The position numbers and the translations under genes are program-made. From the NCBI RefSeq assembly GCF_024199005.1, contig NZ_JANATA010000004.1, positions 62,001-126,000 on the forward strand: DNA of 64,000 nt, given 5' to 3'. The stretch is from Opacimonas viscosa (GTDB lineage: Bacteria > Pseudomonadota > Gammaproteobacteria > Enterobacterales > Alteromonadaceae). Below the pieces are notes generated by a model. That model searched no databases, was not told the origin of the DNA, and saw only the letters and a program-made list of their open reading frames with translations. This document shows, in pieces, positions 1 to 10,200 of the stretch. Within the stretch, counting starts at the first letter, position 1, and the number at the start of each line of letters is the position of its first letter.

Positions 1-1
1 C

Positions 2-775
2 CCAGGTTGGCATATTGAATGCTCTGCAATGAATCACAAGCACCTTGGAGCGCACTTTGATATTCACGGTGGGGGCTCAGATTTGACTTTTCCTCATCAC
101 GAAAATGAAGTTGCCCAGTCTTGCTGTGCCTTTGATACGCCTTATGTAAATACTTGGGTGCATACTGGAATGGTGCAAGTCAATGATGAAAAGATGTCTA
201 AATCTTTAGGGAATTTCTTTACGTTGCGTGATGTTTTACAAGAACATCATCCAGAAACACTACGCTTCTTTTTAATGTCTGCCCACTATCGCAGTCAGTT
301 AAGTTACTCCCAAGACAACATAGACCAAGCTCAATCAGCTTTGGAACGCCTGTACACTGCATTACGTGGGGTTGATGTTGACCCGTCTACGCCGTTGGAT
401 TACGCCGGTTATTTGACCCGTTTTGAAACGGCGATGAATGATGACTTTAATACTCCAATTGCTTTTTCTGTATTGTTTGACTGCGCAAAAGCACTGAATA
501 AAGTGAAAGACAGTAATCCTGCAGAAGCGAGTAAACTAGCTGCCGTTTTGGTGGGTTTGGGAGGTATCTTAGGTTGCTTACAAAGTCAGCCTGACGAATT
601 TTTACAAGCTGACGATGGTTTAGATGCTGCATATATTGAAGCATTAATCGAAAAACGAAATGCTGCGCGAGCTGCCAAAGACTGGGCCACTGCAGATGCG
701 ACTAGAGATGAGTTCGCAGCGTTAGGTATTATCGTTGAGGACAGTGCTGCTGGGACTACGTGGCGTAAGGCTTAG
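2..775 (+). CDS. cysS: Cysteinyl-tRNA synthetase, C-terminal part (5' end outside window)
   Basis: Charges tRNA-Cys with cysteine in the cytoplasm. The reading frame is open from base 2 and begins inside the conserved block [10 protein letters not shown]. It continues with the [11 protein letters not shown] and FPHHENE segments that carry zinc-binding residues, then the class I KMSKSLGN loop that binds ATP. The rest is the helical DALR-type anticodon-binding domain and the short C-terminal domain. About 258 codons are present, so roughly the N-terminal 200 residues, including the HIGH motif, lie upstream. It is convergent with mltD across a short gap. The family call is very safe; only the truncation by the window edge is unusual. 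Confidence 0.97.
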   Translation, partial: PGWHIECSAMNHKHLGAHFDIHGGGSDLTFPHHENEVAQSCCAFDTPYVNTWVHTGMVQVNDEKMSKSLGNFFTLRDVLQEHHPETLRFFLMSAHYRSQLSYSQDNIDQAQSALERLYTALRGVDVDPSTPLDYAGYLTRFETAMNDDFNTPIAFSVLFDCAKALNKVKDSNPAEASKLAAVLVGLGGILGCLQSQPDEFLQADDGLDAAYIEALIEKRNAARAAKDWATADATRDEFAALGIIVEDSAAGTTWRKA

Positions 776-832
776 CGATTTAAATAAATAGCGTTACTAA
801 CAGCTAAAGTCCCAAGGTGAAAGATTTTAATG

Positions 833-2491
833 TTAGCCTTGGGCCTTGGTGACATCTACAGCAAGTTTAAGTTTTTGTCCTGGTTGTAGGTATTTCTGAC
901 CTGCAATCTGGTTCCATCTGATGATATCTTTAATTTTCACACCAAATTTTTGTCCAATCCGAGCAAGTGAATCCCCTGAACGAACAGTATAAGTGATGTT
1001 GCGGACAATCCCTGAGTTTTTATCTTTGGGTAAACGGATCACCAGAACTTGACCTGGACGAATAAAATCTTTGGGTGCGATGCCATTCCAACGGGCTATC
1101 GCTTTACTACTGACTTTATATTTCTTTGCTAAGTCCCATAATGTATCACCGTTCTCGACTTTGTGTTTTATGCTTATAGATTTGCTGGGACGACTCTGTA
1201 ATTTCGCCAGGCGTTGGGTTTGGCTAAGCTTGTATTCATCTAATGATTTTAATGCCACAGGAACTAACAGATACTGACCTTGATAAATTGTATTTGAGCC
1301 TAATTCGTTAATACTTTTGATGACGTCAATTGAGGTAGTGTAGTTTTGTGCGATTAAACCTAAGTTTTCTCCAGAGCGTACTTTATGGCGTACCCAGTTG
1401 ATACGTTTTTCTGGCGCTGTAGCGGCTAACTGTTGGGTAAATTCTTGACTTTTGTGCAGTGGGATAACTAAACGATGGGGCCCATTTGGCGCTGTTGCCC
1501 AACGGTTATATCCGGGATTTAACGCATGTAATTCAGTTAAGGTCAAACCGGAAAATTCAGCAGCTAAGGCTAGATCAATTTGTGAGCCAACATCTATAAT
1601 ATCAATAACTGGTTCGTTAGGTATTTCTGGCCAAGCAAAAGCATGACTATCCGTGTTTTTTAATATTTCGACCAAGGCTAGTAATTTGGGAACATAGCTA
1701 CGTGTTTCTTTGGGCAGTGACAAAGACCAAAAATCAGTTGGTTTGCCAGCTTTACGGTTTTTCCGAATGGCCCGTCCTACACGCCCTTCACCAGAATTAT
1801 AAGCTGCTAGTGCATGGTACCAATTCCCATCAAAATATTTGTGCAGGTACGTTAAGTAATCTAATGCCCCTTGGGTGGACGCAATTACATCACGGCGACC
1901 GTCATACCACCAGTTTTGTTCCATCCCATAGCGTTTTCCAGTACTCGGTATAAATTGCCACATTCCGGCAGCACGCCCATGTGAATATGCAAAGGGATCA
2001 AATGAACTTTCAACTATGGGTAACAACGCTAATTCGAGTGGGAGCTCTCGTTGCTCTAATTCTTTTACAATGTAATATAAAAATGGACCAGCGCGCTTGG
2101 CTACGCGTTGCATGTACTGAGGGTGCTTTAAATACCAATCTTTTTTACTTTGTAGGCGAGGGTGCTGGGATATGGGCAATGTCATATTGGCAGCTAAATA
2201 CCCCCAAAGATCTGCATAAGCTACCGGTTCAAGCTCTTTTGTTAAAGTTTGCTCAGTTCCAGAAGATTCAGCGGTCAACACAATCGTAGATAATGAGTCG
2301 GTGATGTCTTCTGCAGGATGCATCAACTCAGGGATATCATCTTGTTTTTCTAGGCTAGATGTGGTTTTTTCAGAAGAGTCTGTAAGCTGTTGCCAGCTTG
2401 TTTTGTAGTATTGCACATCCGTTAAATCATCTAATGTAGCATTACATGCACTTAAGAAGGTAATACTCAAAAATACTAAAAGGATACGCAT
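833..2491 (-). CDS. mltD: Membrane-bound lytic murein transglycosylase D (lipoprotein)
   Basis: Cleaves the glycan strands of peptidoglycan, forming 1,6-anhydro ends. The start at 2491 gives MRILLVFLSITFLSACNA, a lipoprotein signal with lipobox LSAC; an in-frame ATG 11 codons upstream would push the signal inward and is rejected. A lysozyme-like SLT domain follows, with PIVESSFDPFAYSHGRAAG containing the catalytic Glu, then MWQFIPSTG and AAYNSGEGRV. The C-terminal third has three LysM peptidoglycan-binding repeats, each opening with a V.(S/N)G(E/D).L pattern, at about residues 375-415, 440-485 and 498-543. Length (552 aa) is near the E. coli family member, which has fewer LysM repeats. It lies downstream of gloB on the same strand, the same neighbourhood as in E. 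coli. Confidence 0.95.
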   Translation of the reverse strand: MRILLVFLSITFLSACNATLDDLTDVQYYKTSWQQLTDSSEKTTSSLEKQDDIPELMHPAEDITDSLSTIVLTAESSGTEQTLTKELEPVAYADLWGYLAANMTLPISQHPRLQSKKDWYLKHPQYMQRVAKRAGPFLYYIVKELEQRELPLELALLPIVESSFDPFAYSHGRAAGMWQFIPSTGKRYGMEQNWWYDGRRDVIASTQGALDYLTYLHKYFDGNWYHALAAYNSGEGRVGRAIRKNRKAGKPTDFWSLSLPKETRSYVPKLLALVEILKNTDSHAFAWPEIPNEPVIDIIDVGSQIDLALAAEFSGLTLTELHALNPGYNRWATAPNGPHRLVIPLHKSQEFTQQLAATAPEKRINWVRHKVRSGENLGLIAQNYTTSIDVIKSINELGSNTIYQGQYLLVPVALKSLDEYKLSQTQRLAKLQSRPSKSISIKHKVENGDTLWDLAKKYKVSSKAIARWNGIAPKDFIRPGQVLVIRLPKDKNSGIVRNITYTVRSGDSLARIGQKFGVKIKDIIRWNQIAGQKYLQPGQKLKLAVDVTKAQG

Positions 2492-2551
2492 AGGGAAACC
2501 AATTGAAAAATTAAACCATAACATTCTACAAAAATTAGGCTAGGTTTGATA

Positions 2552-3343
2552 TCAGAAATTATCCTTAGCCTTGCGTAAAATAGTAAAAAGTTCAATGCGG
2601 TCCAAGTCTTTCTGACCAGATTGTTTCTCACAAAAAGCAATCACTTCTGGTGAGTCTAAACGCATAAATGGATTAACCTTCTTCTGTTCAGATATATTTG
2701 TGGGTAATGTTGGGAAGTTATTACTACGTTGACGTAAAGCCCAAGCCTTAAACTGTTTAAGCGTTTCATTATTAGGCTCTACAGTCAGTGCGAATTCAAT
2801 ATTTGCTAATGTGTACTCGTGAGTACAATAAATGAGTGTATTATCAGGGTAATTAAAAAAGGTATCTATGGAACGTAGCATTTGTTCATAAGTACCTTCG
2901 AAAACCCTACCGCACCCTGCAGAAAATAACACATCTCCAGAGAAAATAACGCCATGACCTTCATACATAATATGATCAAGTGTGTGACCTGGAAGCTCCT
3001 TGACGTTAAATATCATTTCAATTTCGTTTAGGAATACTTTATGATTTTCGACTACTTTTTGTGTAATGTGCGGGATGCTACTATCTTTTGGGCCAAACAC
3101 ACTTGTATATGGGTATTGTTGAACGAGTTTGTTAATTCCACCAGTATGATCTGGGTGGTGGTGCGTCACTAAGATGGTTTCAAGTCTTAACTTATTTTCT
3201 TTAAGAAAATCGAACACCACATCAGCATCACCTGGATCAACCACAACACAGCTAGTATGGTTATGTAAAATCCAAATGTAATTGTCAGAGAACGCGGGTA
3301 AAGGCGTTATTACTAATTTATTCTTGGTCGTGGTTGCATCCAT
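2552..3343 (-). CDS. gloB: Hydroxyacylglutathione hydrolase (glyoxalase II)
   Basis: Hydrolyses S-lactoylglutathione to lactate and glutathione, the second step of methylglyoxal detoxification. The metallo-beta-lactamase signature THHHPDHTGG is at residues 60-69, with the metal ligands H61, H63, D65 and H66. GHTLDH, SGDVLFSAGCGR and CTHEYTLAN supply the remaining ligands and the glutathione-site residues. Length 263 aa is normal for the family. It is divergent from the yafS-like methyltransferase and precedes mltD on the same strand, a conserved gammaproteobacterial arrangement. The ATG at 3343 gives the short N-terminus expected for GloB. Confidence 0.96.
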   Translation of the reverse strand: MDATTTKNKLVITPLPAFSDNYIWILHNHTSCVVVDPGDADVVFDFLKENKLRLETILVTHHHPDHTGGINKLVQQYPYTSVFGPKDSSIPHITQKVVENHKVFLNEIEMIFNVKELPGHTLDHIMYEGHGVIFSGDVLFSAGCGRVFEGTYEQMLRSIDTFFNYPDNTLIYCTHEYTLANIEFALTVEPNNETLKQFKAWALRQRSNNFPTLPTNISEQKKVNPFMRLDSPEVIAFCEKQSGQKDLDRIELFTILRKAKDNF

Positions 3344-3520
3344 TTTTTATGATTTGAATTGTTTTTATGCGACATATTTTTTAGTATTTTAGTTTATATA
3401 GTATGATTTCGGAAGTTTATTTTCAATTTACGAAAGATATTTACTAAGATGTTAATCTAAAGGCTTGTTAGGTGAACTTTAGTCTATAGGTAAAACTAAT
3501 ATTTATAAGATTATTAATCT

Positions 3521-4246
3521 ATGTTGCTCATTAATCAGGCATTTACTACAAAAACCATCATCGAACCAAAGGCATGGTCAGACATTGGCAATGGTCAGTT
3601 TATTCAAGTACAAACTGAGCAACTGCTAAATATGCATTGTCGGCAAATTTTTGGCGATTATGTGTTACATGTCGGTCACTTAAGCTCTCCAGTCTGTTTA
3701 ACTCAAAATCATATAAAATGTACTTTATATGCTTTACCTGACAAACCTAAACAAGAAAATGCAAATCACAATCAAGGGGTATTCTTATCCGATAAGTGTC
3801 ATCTATCGATAACAGAGTCGAGTATTGACATGGTGACTTTGTTCCATGGTTTAGACTTTGCTAATGACCCACATCTTCTGCTCAGAGAAGCTGAAAGAGT
3901 ATTACGCAGTGATGGCTATTTGGTATTAACCGGGTTTAATCCCTTTAGTCAGGCGGGACTGTTAAGGTTTTCGCCTTTTTATCAACAACACTTGATGAAA
4001 CAAGCTCGCTTTTTTTCATTAGCAAGGGTAACAGAGTGGTTAGCCGTTTTAGGATTTGTAGTGAGGACCGTCGATCATATCAATACACCGAAAATATTGG
4101 GTCAGTCATTTTCTGCTTTTGCTGATGCTTATTTTGTGGTGGCACAAAAACAAGAAATCCCCTTATCTGTATCTCGACTAAAATTCGCAAAATTGAAACC
4201 TCGCCTAAATCCGGTTTCCGCATCTTGGCGAGGTGATGTGAGGTAG
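3521..4246 (+). CDS. yafS: YafS-like class I methyltransferase-fold protein
   Basis: Predicted SAM-dependent methyltransferase-fold protein of unknown substrate. The core contains SSIDMVTLFHGLDFANDPH followed by LLREAERVLRSDGYLVLTGF, typical of motifs II-III of the Methyltransf_11 group. The usual glycine-rich motif I (DVGCGTG-type) is replaced by VLHVGHLSSP near residue 50. From memory, E. coli YafS has a similar non-canonical stretch there, so this looks like a family trait and not local decay. It is divergent from gloB, as in E. coli, but rnhA and dnaQ do not follow; metG lies convergent 3 bp away. Whether it binds SAM is uncertain. Confidence 0.8.
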   Translation: MLLINQAFTTKTIIEPKAWSDIGNGQFIQVQTEQLLNMHCRQIFGDYVLHVGHLSSPVCLTQNHIKCTLYALPDKPKQENANHNQGVFLSDKCHLSITESSIDMVTLFHGLDFANDPHLLLREAERVLRSDGYLVLTGFNPFSQAGLLRFSPFYQQHLMKQARFFSLARVTEWLAVLGFVVRTVDHINTPKILGQSFSAFADAYFVVAQKQEIPLSVSRLKFAKLKPRLNPVSASWRGDVR

Positions 4247-4249
4247 GCG

Positions 4250-6298
4250 TTATTTGACGCGCATACCGGGTTGTGCACCTTCGTTTGGTTCGAGAATATA
4301 TAATTCATCGCCACCTGGACCTGCTGCTAGTACCATCCCCTCAGACATGCCAAAACGCATTTTACGTGGCGCTAAATTAGCGACCATTACTGTGAGCTTA
4401 CCCGTTAATTGCTCTGGCGAGTAAGCTGATTTTATCCCCGCAAATACCTGCTTGGTACTCGTACCAATATCCAGCTGTAAACGCAACAATTTGTCAGCAC
4501 CTTCAACATGCTCAGCACTCACAATCTTGGCTATACGCAAATCGACTTTAGCAAACTCCTCAAATGAGATTGTCTCAGCTATCGGATCATCACTGGCTGG
4601 TTTGCTTGATGACTTTTTAGGTTTTGCTGGTGTGGTTGTAGCTTTTGGTGCTAAATTTTCTTTTGATGCCTCGACCATTTTTTCGACTTTATCCGTATCT
4701 ACACGCTGTAGCATGGCTTTAAATTTATTAATCTCATGGCCAGTCAGTGTCGTTTGTGCGCTATCCCAAGTAAACTCGTCATTTAAGAATGTTTGTGCTG
4801 ACTTAGTTAATTCAGGTAGCACGGGTGATAAATAAACGGCTAGCACTCGGAACATATGGATACCCATTGAGCATACATCATGAGTCAACGTTTGTTTGTC
4901 AGCATCTTTAATCGTAACCCATGGTGCCTGTGTATCAATATATTGGTTTGCCTTATCTGCTAAAGCCATGATTTCACGAATCGCATGATGGTATTGTCTG
5001 GCTTCAAAGTGTTGTGCAATACTCTCACTTGCTCCAGTGAATTCTGCCAAGAGTGCTGCATCTAAAACATTGTCCGAAAGCTTCCCGGCAAACTTTTTAG
5101 TAATGAAGCCAGCACAACGGCTCGCAATATTCACCACTTTACCCACCAAGTCTGAATTCACTTTTTGCGTAAAGTCAGCAAAATTCAGATCGATATCTGT
5201 CACGGAATCACTCAATTTTGAAGCAAAATAATAACGTAGATACTCTGGGTTTAGGTGTTCTAGGTAAGTACGGGCTTTAATAAATGTCCCTTTTGATTTA
5301 GACATTTTGGCGCCGTTTACGGTAACAAAACCATGAATATTTACGCCTGTTGGTTTTCTATATCCAGCACCTTCCAGCATAGCTGGCCAGAAGAGACAAT
5401 GGAAATAAGTGATGTCTTTACCGATAAAGTGATACAACTCAGCATCGGAATCGACTTGCCAAAAACTGTCAAAATCCACATCGTTTTTATCACAGTAGTT
5501 TTTGAAACTGGCCATATAACCGACCGGCGCATCCACCCAAACATAAAAATACTTGCCAGGTGCACCAGGAATTTCGATCCCAAAGTAAGGTGCATCTCGA
5601 GAAATGTCCCACTGTTGCAATCCTTGTTCGAACCACTCTTGTAATTTGTTTGCCATTTCGTTTTGAATAGCACCAGACGTGATCCAGTTTTGTAACATGT
5701 CTTCAAACTTTGGTAAATCAAAGAAAAAATGCTCGGAGTCTTTGAGTATCGGAGTCGCTCCAGATACTACTGAGCGAGGGTTGTTGACTTCCGTGGGTGA
5801 ATAAGTGGCGCCACAGACGTCACAACTATCACCATTTTGGTCTACAGCACCACATTTAGGACAGTCTCCTTTCACAAAACGATCGGGTAAAAACATGTTT
5901 TTTTCTGGATCGTATAACTGATTAATCGTTTTTTTGCTGATATAACCGGCCGCATTTAAACGGTTATACATATCCTGTGACAGCGCTTCATTCTCTGGTG
6001 AATGAGTCGAGTAATAATTGTCATACTCCACGCCAAAACCCAACAAATCCTCATGGTGCTCTTGGCGTGTAGCTTCCACCATATCCTCTGGATTTAGCCC
6101 TAGTTCTTGGGCTTTTAGCATAATGGGGGTACCGTGTGCATCATCCGCACAGACACTATAACACTCATGACCACGTAAGCGCTGGAAACGCGTCCAGATA
6201 TCCGTCTGGATATGTTCAAGTAAATGACCTAAATGGATGGAACCATTGGCATATGGTAAAGCGCTGGTAACTAACATTTTACGAGGAGTATGAGCCAT
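4250..6298 (-). CDS. metG: Methionyl-tRNA synthetase with C-terminal tRNA-binding domain
   Basis: Charges elongator and initiator tRNA-Met. The start at 6298 gives [19 protein letters not shown]; a more upstream ATG adds 23 residues unlike the family. The class I motif IHLGH is near residue 24. The zinc knuckle [17 protein letters not shown] follows, and the KMSKSKGTF loop lies in the middle. A helical anticodon-binding domain comes next. After a Lys/Ser/Pro-rich linker, the last 100 or so residues form an OB-fold tRNA-binding domain ([31 protein letters not shown]). Length 682 aa matches the dimeric E. coli-type enzyme. It is divergent from dcd. Confidence 0.97.
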   Translation of the reverse strand: MAHTPRKMLVTSALPYANGSIHLGHLLEHIQTDIWTRFQRLRGHECYSVCADDAHGTPIMLKAQELGLNPEDMVEATRQEHHEDLLGFGVEYDNYYSTHSPENEALSQDMYNRLNAAGYISKKTINQLYDPEKNMFLPDRFVKGDCPKCGAVDQNGDSCDVCGATYSPTEVNNPRSVVSGATPILKDSEHFFFDLPKFEDMLQNWITSGAIQNEMANKLQEWFEQGLQQWDISRDAPYFGIEIPGAPGKYFYVWVDAPVGYMASFKNYCDKNDVDFDSFWQVDSDAELYHFIGKDITYFHCLFWPAMLEGAGYRKPTGVNIHGFVTVNGAKMSKSKGTFIKARTYLEHLNPEYLRYYFASKLSDSVTDIDLNFADFTQKVNSDLVGKVVNIASRCAGFITKKFAGKLSDNVLDAALLAEFTGASESIAQHFEARQYHHAIREIMALADKANQYIDTQAPWVTIKDADKQTLTHDVCSMGIHMFRVLAVYLSPVLPELTKSAQTFLNDEFTWDSAQTTLTGHEINKFKAMLQRVDTDKVEKMVEASKENLAPKATTTPAKPKKSSSKPASDDPIAETISFEEFAKVDLRIAKIVSAEHVEGADKLLRLQLDIGTSTKQVFAGIKSAYSPEQLTGKLTVMVANLAPRKMRFGMSEGMVLAAGPGGDELYILEPNEGAQPGMRVK

Positions 6299-6412
6299 AG
6301 TGTTCTTTCTGCATGTGTGGTTAAAATTTCGGTCGAGAATAGTAGCGTAAAGCAAGAGTTTTTGCACGAAATAACACGCAAAAAACTCTGTAAAAACGTT
6401 GCTTTACGCCAA

Positions 6413-6440
6413 TTGTCCAAGGATAATACAAACATATTAT
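6413..6440 (+). promoter_or_regulatory. Candidate sigma-70 promoter for dcd
   Basis: TTGTCC at 6413-6418 and TATTAT at 6435-6440 are separated by 16 bp in the metG-dcd divergent gap, 24 bp before the dcd start codon. The match is moderate and judged by eye. Confidence 0.4.
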
Positions 6441-6464
6441 GTACAATCCAAGAAGTAACTTATT

Positions 6465-7058
6465 ATGCGCTTATGTGACAAAGATATTTATCAATACCTC
6501 CAAGCCGGTAAAATTAATATTTCTCCCGAGCCAGCATATGACCAAATCAGTGGTTTAACTGTAGATATGCGTCTAGGTAATAAGTTTCGCGTTTTTGAAG
6601 ATCATGCTGCGCCTTATATCGACTTATCAGGAGCCAAAGCGGATGTGCAAGATCAGTTAGAAGCGGTGATGAGTGACGAAATTGTTATTGCTGATGACAA
6701 AGCGTTTTTTTTACATCCAGGTGAACTCGCTTTAGCGATTACGCACGAATCAGTGACTTTACCCGATAATATTGTGGGGTGGCTCGATGGCCGTTCTTCG
6801 CTGGCACGTTTGGGGTTAATGGTACATGTCACTGCACATCGTATTGATCCAGGTTGGTCAGGTAATATTGTCTTGGAGTTTTTTAATTCTGGTAAATTAC
6901 CTTTAGCACTTCGTCCTGGCATGAAGATTGGCGCCTTGAGTTTTGAAGTGTTGTCTGCAGCAGCTGAGAAACCTTATAATGCACGTATCGATGCCAAATA
7001 TAAAGGGCAAAATGGTGCTGTGGCCAGTCGTATCAACGAAGACCCTGCTCAGCAATAA
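6465..7058 (+). CDS. dcd: dCTP deaminase
   Basis: Deaminates dCTP to dUTP, the main source of dUMP for thymidylate synthesis in gammaproteobacteria. The 197-aa protein has the trimeric dUTPase-like fold. Visible signatures are [10 protein letters not shown], the active-site block [13 protein letters not shown], and [11 protein letters not shown] followed by [10 protein letters not shown], which includes the catalytic Glu. The start [12 protein letters not shown] agrees with the family N-terminus. It is divergent from metG. In many relatives an mrp/apbC ATPase lies next to metG and none is present here. A dUTP-hydrolysing enzyme able to take its product is encoded at 22690-23343. Confidence 0.95.
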   Translation: MRLCDKDIYQYLQAGKINISPEPAYDQISGLTVDMRLGNKFRVFEDHAAPYIDLSGAKADVQDQLEAVMSDEIVIADDKAFFLHPGELALAITHESVTLPDNIVGWLDGRSSLARLGLMVHVTAHRIDPGWSGNIVLEFFNSGKLPLALRPGMKIGALSFEVLSAAAEKPYNARIDAKYKGQNGAVASRINEDPAQQ

Positions 7059-7152
7059 ATCGAGAAATATCCATTTACCGCGACATTGCTTTACACAGAT
7101 ACAGTCATGTGTTCAGTACTCGATTACACAGTAAAAATAATAGGACATATCT

Positions 7153-8037
7153 ATGTGGGATACGACACAGCTATTTTTTAGTACCACCTTATGGCCTTTA
7201 GTGGAATCATACAAGTTTATGGCAACTTGTCTTATGTTGGTTATAGCTTTTGGTGTGCGGCATGCCATCGTCTTGTTAGTCATCAAAAAAAACGCCATTC
7301 CGACAAACCGTCGTTATAAAGTCAATTTATTCAAAAATATTGCGAATCTACTAATTTTGGTAAGTGTTGTCGCTTTTTGGGCTGCTGAGTTACAAAATTT
7401 AGCTTTTTCGATTGCGGCCTTTATGGTGGCGATTGTCCTAGCAACCAGAGAATTCATTCAATGCTTTTTGGGGTACATGTATGCAGTATCAGCTCGACCT
7501 TTTCGTGTTGGCGATTGGGTACAACTGAACAACATGTCAGGAGAAGTAGTTGAATTAGACTGGGCTAAAGTCACCTTACTTGAGATTGATGAATATTCTT
7601 CTGACTATACCGGCAGACATTTATACATTCCCAATTCACAAATTGTGACTAAGTCTGTCGTCAATTTAAACTTTTTAAAGCGTTATGCCTTACACAGCTT
7701 TATGGTGACATTAGAGCCGACAGCGAACCCTTACGAGGTATTACCACAGTTAATTGAACGAGCTCGGGTCTATTGTGAGCCCTTTAAAGATGTAGCTGAG
7801 CGTTATAAAAGTTATATTGAGCGGCAACTAGATACTGAATTTATTGAAATTGAACCCGTGGTGGAGATTGTGACGAATCAATACGCTAAGTTTCAAATAT
7901 CGGTGACCTTATTCTGTCCAAGTGAACTGAAGCACGAATTACAACAAAGTATGACAGCTGACATAATGCAGTTTTGGTTTGCTAAGGCTGAAAATCAATC
8001 TCCTTTGCTAGAAAGTACCGATAGTCTTTTTGATTAA
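7153..8037 (+). CDS. Small mechanosensitive channel family (MscS-like) protein
   Basis: Predicted inner-membrane channel that relieves turgor at hypo-osmotic shock. About three hydrophobic helices occupy roughly residues 15-100. The pore-lining helix is followed by the MscS beta-domain signature RPFRVGDWVQLNNMSGEV. YIPNSQIVTKSVVN is the usual end of that domain, and a mixed alpha/beta C-terminal domain follows. At 294 aa it is close to the simple MscS/YnaI size class, without large extra domains. Its stop overlaps by 4 bp the stop of the convergent gene at 8034-8579. The specific paralogue (MscS, YnaI or MscM type) cannot be decided by eye. Confidence 0.85.
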   Translation: MWDTTQLFFSTTLWPLVESYKFMATCLMLVIAFGVRHAIVLLVIKKNAIPTNRRYKVNLFKNIANLLILVSVVAFWAAELQNLAFSIAAFMVAIVLATREFIQCFLGYMYAVSARPFRVGDWVQLNNMSGEVVELDWAKVTLLEIDEYSSDYTGRHLYIPNSQIVTKSVVNLNFLKRYALHSFMVTLEPTANPYEVLPQLIERARVYCEPFKDVAERYKSYIERQLDTEFIEIEPVVEIVTNQYAKFQISVTLFCPSELKHELQQSMTADIMQFWFAKAENQSPLLESTDSLFD

Positions 8038-8579
8038 ATAGGCCGATTTACCTGACAATAACACCCTTTAGTTTCTGTCGCGATGACAGGGCCGTGCAGC
8101 GGTGGATTTACCAGGTAGCGTTCACTATAACTGATGTCGGTCAAGCATCCTAGTCCGGCTGAATAGGGCCCTAAATAAGCTAAGTCACCGTGTGCATCAA
8201 AGATTGCTATTGCTGGTACTGAACTGATAAACGTTAGTAAACTCAGATGCTTATCTAGCAGAAGTTCTTGATATTGCAGATGATTGTTTTTCACATATTC
8301 TGCTGTCTCAGTGACATGCTGGCGGGCTAACAGTTCACAAAAACAGTTATCTGAGGTTCCTAGGTGCAGTACTAGATTTGTCGTATCTTGCTCTAGAATA
8401 CGGTTAACTTCCAGAGTAAAATCCTTCTCAAATGCGACTGACATACTTGCCATATGTATTTTCTGGTGCGGGTCAAAGTCCGTTAACAAGCTCTCTTGAG
8501 TGAACATGAGACTCACAATAAAAATACCTATCCAAACTGGTAATAATCCAAACACTCCCCATTTTTCGGGCTGCGTCAT
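8034..8579 (-). CDS. Membrane-anchored protein, possibly thioredoxin-like, coupled to a chemoreceptor
   Basis: No function is recognised with certainty. A single N-terminal hydrophobic helix (about residues 10-27, FGLLPVWIGIFIVSLMF) anchors a soluble domain predicted to be periplasmic. The domain has a CFC motif near residue 79, then VPAIAIFDAHGDLAYLGPY, which resembles the cis-Pro strand and following hairpin of thioredoxin-fold proteins, and ends with a CYC motif. It resembles a small Alteromonadales family of unknown function (possibly DUF6436; recalled, not searched). Its start codon overlaps the stop of the chemoreceptor upstream (TAATG), so the two are probably translationally coupled. 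Confidence 0.6.
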   Translation of the reverse strand: MTQPEKWGVFGLLPVWIGIFIVSLMFTQESLLTDFDPHQKIHMASMSVAFEKDFTLEVNRILEQDTTNLVLHLGTSDNCFCELLARQHVTETAEYVKNNHLQYQELLLDKHLSLLTFISSVPAIAIFDAHGDLAYLGPYSAGLGCLTDISYSERYLVNPPLHGPVIATETKGCYCQVNRPI

Positions 8580-10057
8580 TAAGTTTCAAAGCGAGTGAGT
8601 TGTTGGTTTAACAGGTTTATTTGTGCAGTTAAATCATTTAACTGGTATTGGTTGGCGTTAATCGCTTGAACCTGATTTTCTGTTGAACTGTGTAGTTCTT
8701 GCGCCGACTTAGCAATGGTATTAGACATACTGGACTGTTCTTCTGTGGCCGCTGCGACAGTTGCGATACGCTGGTTTAGATCATTCATTAATTGGTCAAT
8801 GTTACTCACACGTTCATTGACGACCTGGGTGTTATGTAAACTATGCGCAAATTGTTCTGCACATGTCGACATACTGGTAACCGCTGTTTTAGCCTGGCCA
8901 GATAACAATTCTGTAATTTGGGTAATTTCTTCTGCGTTATGATTCGTTTTTAGAGCCAAGGCGCGAACTTCATCTGCCACCACGGAAAAGCCTCGCCCAA
9001 ATTCACCTGCTCGCGCCGATTCTATAGCGGCATTTAGCGCTAGCAGATTAGTTTGGTCTGAAATGTTTTTTATAGACGTCATCGATGATTCAATACTTTG
9101 TACCATTTCGGCTAGAGACTTTATTGAATTTACGGCATTTTCAATATCATTTTTTAAACTCTCAGCTTCATGCGTATTTTCAGTTATGAGTGCTTTGGTT
9201 GATGTTGTCTCATTTTTGACTTCCCCACTGAGATGATTTATCCCGACTACATTTTCTGCTACTTCCGTATTGGCTGATGAAATTTGGGTTAACGATGAGG
9301 ATATCTGCGACACATTTACTGCGTTACCTTGTAAACCCGTCAGCGTTTGTGCCGATGTGGATAAAAGTTGTTCAGATAACTCTGCAGAGCTGGAGCCACT
9401 GGTTTGGATAGTATTCACCAGCTCTCGTAATGCACTGAGTAACTTATTAAACTCATTAATAGCGACAGAAGTACCTGTGATGTTTTTGTTCGCTGCAATC
9501 TTGCCGTTCGTACACACTGCTTGAACGGCATCAGAAAGTAAAAGATTATCCTTTGATTCTTGTTCCATACCATGCGCAATGTGCATCAGTACTGCACCTT
9601 CGGCGATGGCAAAAAACGCATGTAGCATCAACATACTAAAAAGCAGATGGCCAGATTCAAAAACGAAGACTGGAGCGCCTGATAATTGTATAAAAAAGAA
9701 GCTGATGTGATGTAGGGCCACAACACCAACCGCGGTTAAAATAATTTTCCAGTCTCGATAGATACTTAAAAATGCCATGACAGTGAATATTTCAAAATGC
9801 ATCTCAGTCAGACCCATCGTGAGATGAATATGTAGAGCAGTCAAAAGTTGTGTCGCTATCGCAACGGTGTGTCTAGAAACAAAAGAGTGGGGGGCTTTTA
9901 GTATCAAAATGAGAGCGGGTAATGCAGCTAATGTTGCTAGTGCTAACGCAAGAGTAAGTGTGCTGAAGTGTATTCCCAAGCCAACTGCAACAGCCCACTG
10001 AACAGCAATCACTCCTGCAAATATTCGGTTTGCTTTACTGTGCCACGGATAGTTCAT
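8579..10057 (-). CDS. Methyl-accepting chemotaxis protein with polytopic His-rich membrane module
   Basis: Chemoreceptor feeding the CheA/CheW pathway. The first about 165 residues form roughly six hydrophobic helices and not the usual two-helix periplasmic sensor. This module carries clustered polar residues, H76, H78, E85, H87, E89, the RDW triad at 101-103, and H116-H117, suggesting metal or haem binding within or next to the membrane (inference). The cytoplasmic part has the conserved hairpin tip [20 protein letters not shown] and [13 protein letters not shown], with flanking coiled coils. No clear HAMP is seen. The last base of its stop is the first base of the downstream gene's ATG. Confidence 0.92.
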   Translation of the reverse strand: MNYPWHSKANRIFAGVIAVQWAVAVGLGIHFSTLTLALALATLAALPALILILKAPHSFVSRHTVAIATQLLTALHIHLTMGLTEMHFEIFTVMAFLSIYRDWKIILTAVGVVALHHISFFFIQLSGAPVFVFESGHLLFSMLMLHAFFAIAEGAVLMHIAHGMEQESKDNLLLSDAVQAVCTNGKIAANKNITGTSVAINEFNKLLSALRELVNTIQTSGSSSAELSEQLLSTSAQTLTGLQGNAVNVSQISSSLTQISSANTEVAENVVGINHLSGEVKNETTSTKALITENTHEAESLKNDIENAVNSIKSLAEMVQSIESSMTSIKNISDQTNLLALNAAIESARAGEFGRGFSVVADEVRALALKTNHNAEEITQITELLSGQAKTAVTSMSTCAEQFAHSLHNTQVVNERVSNIDQLMNDLNQRIATVAAATEEQSSMSNTIAKSAQELHSSTENQVQAINANQYQLNDLTAQINLLNQQLTRFET

Positions 10058-10200
10058 AGGTTTTCTTTATTTTAGTATTCATTACCTTAAATGTAGACCA
10101 AAATAAGAGAATGCGTGGGTTATTACGCTAACCTAAAGTGTAAGAAATAACATACAGTATAACGAGATGGCAAAGGTATCACCGGCAACCCTCATTTCAC

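Noticed and set aside
811-843. CCCAAGG/CCTTGGG hairpin between cysS and mltD as a terminator
   Set aside because: The loop is long, no T-run follows on either strand and one arm is inside mltD.
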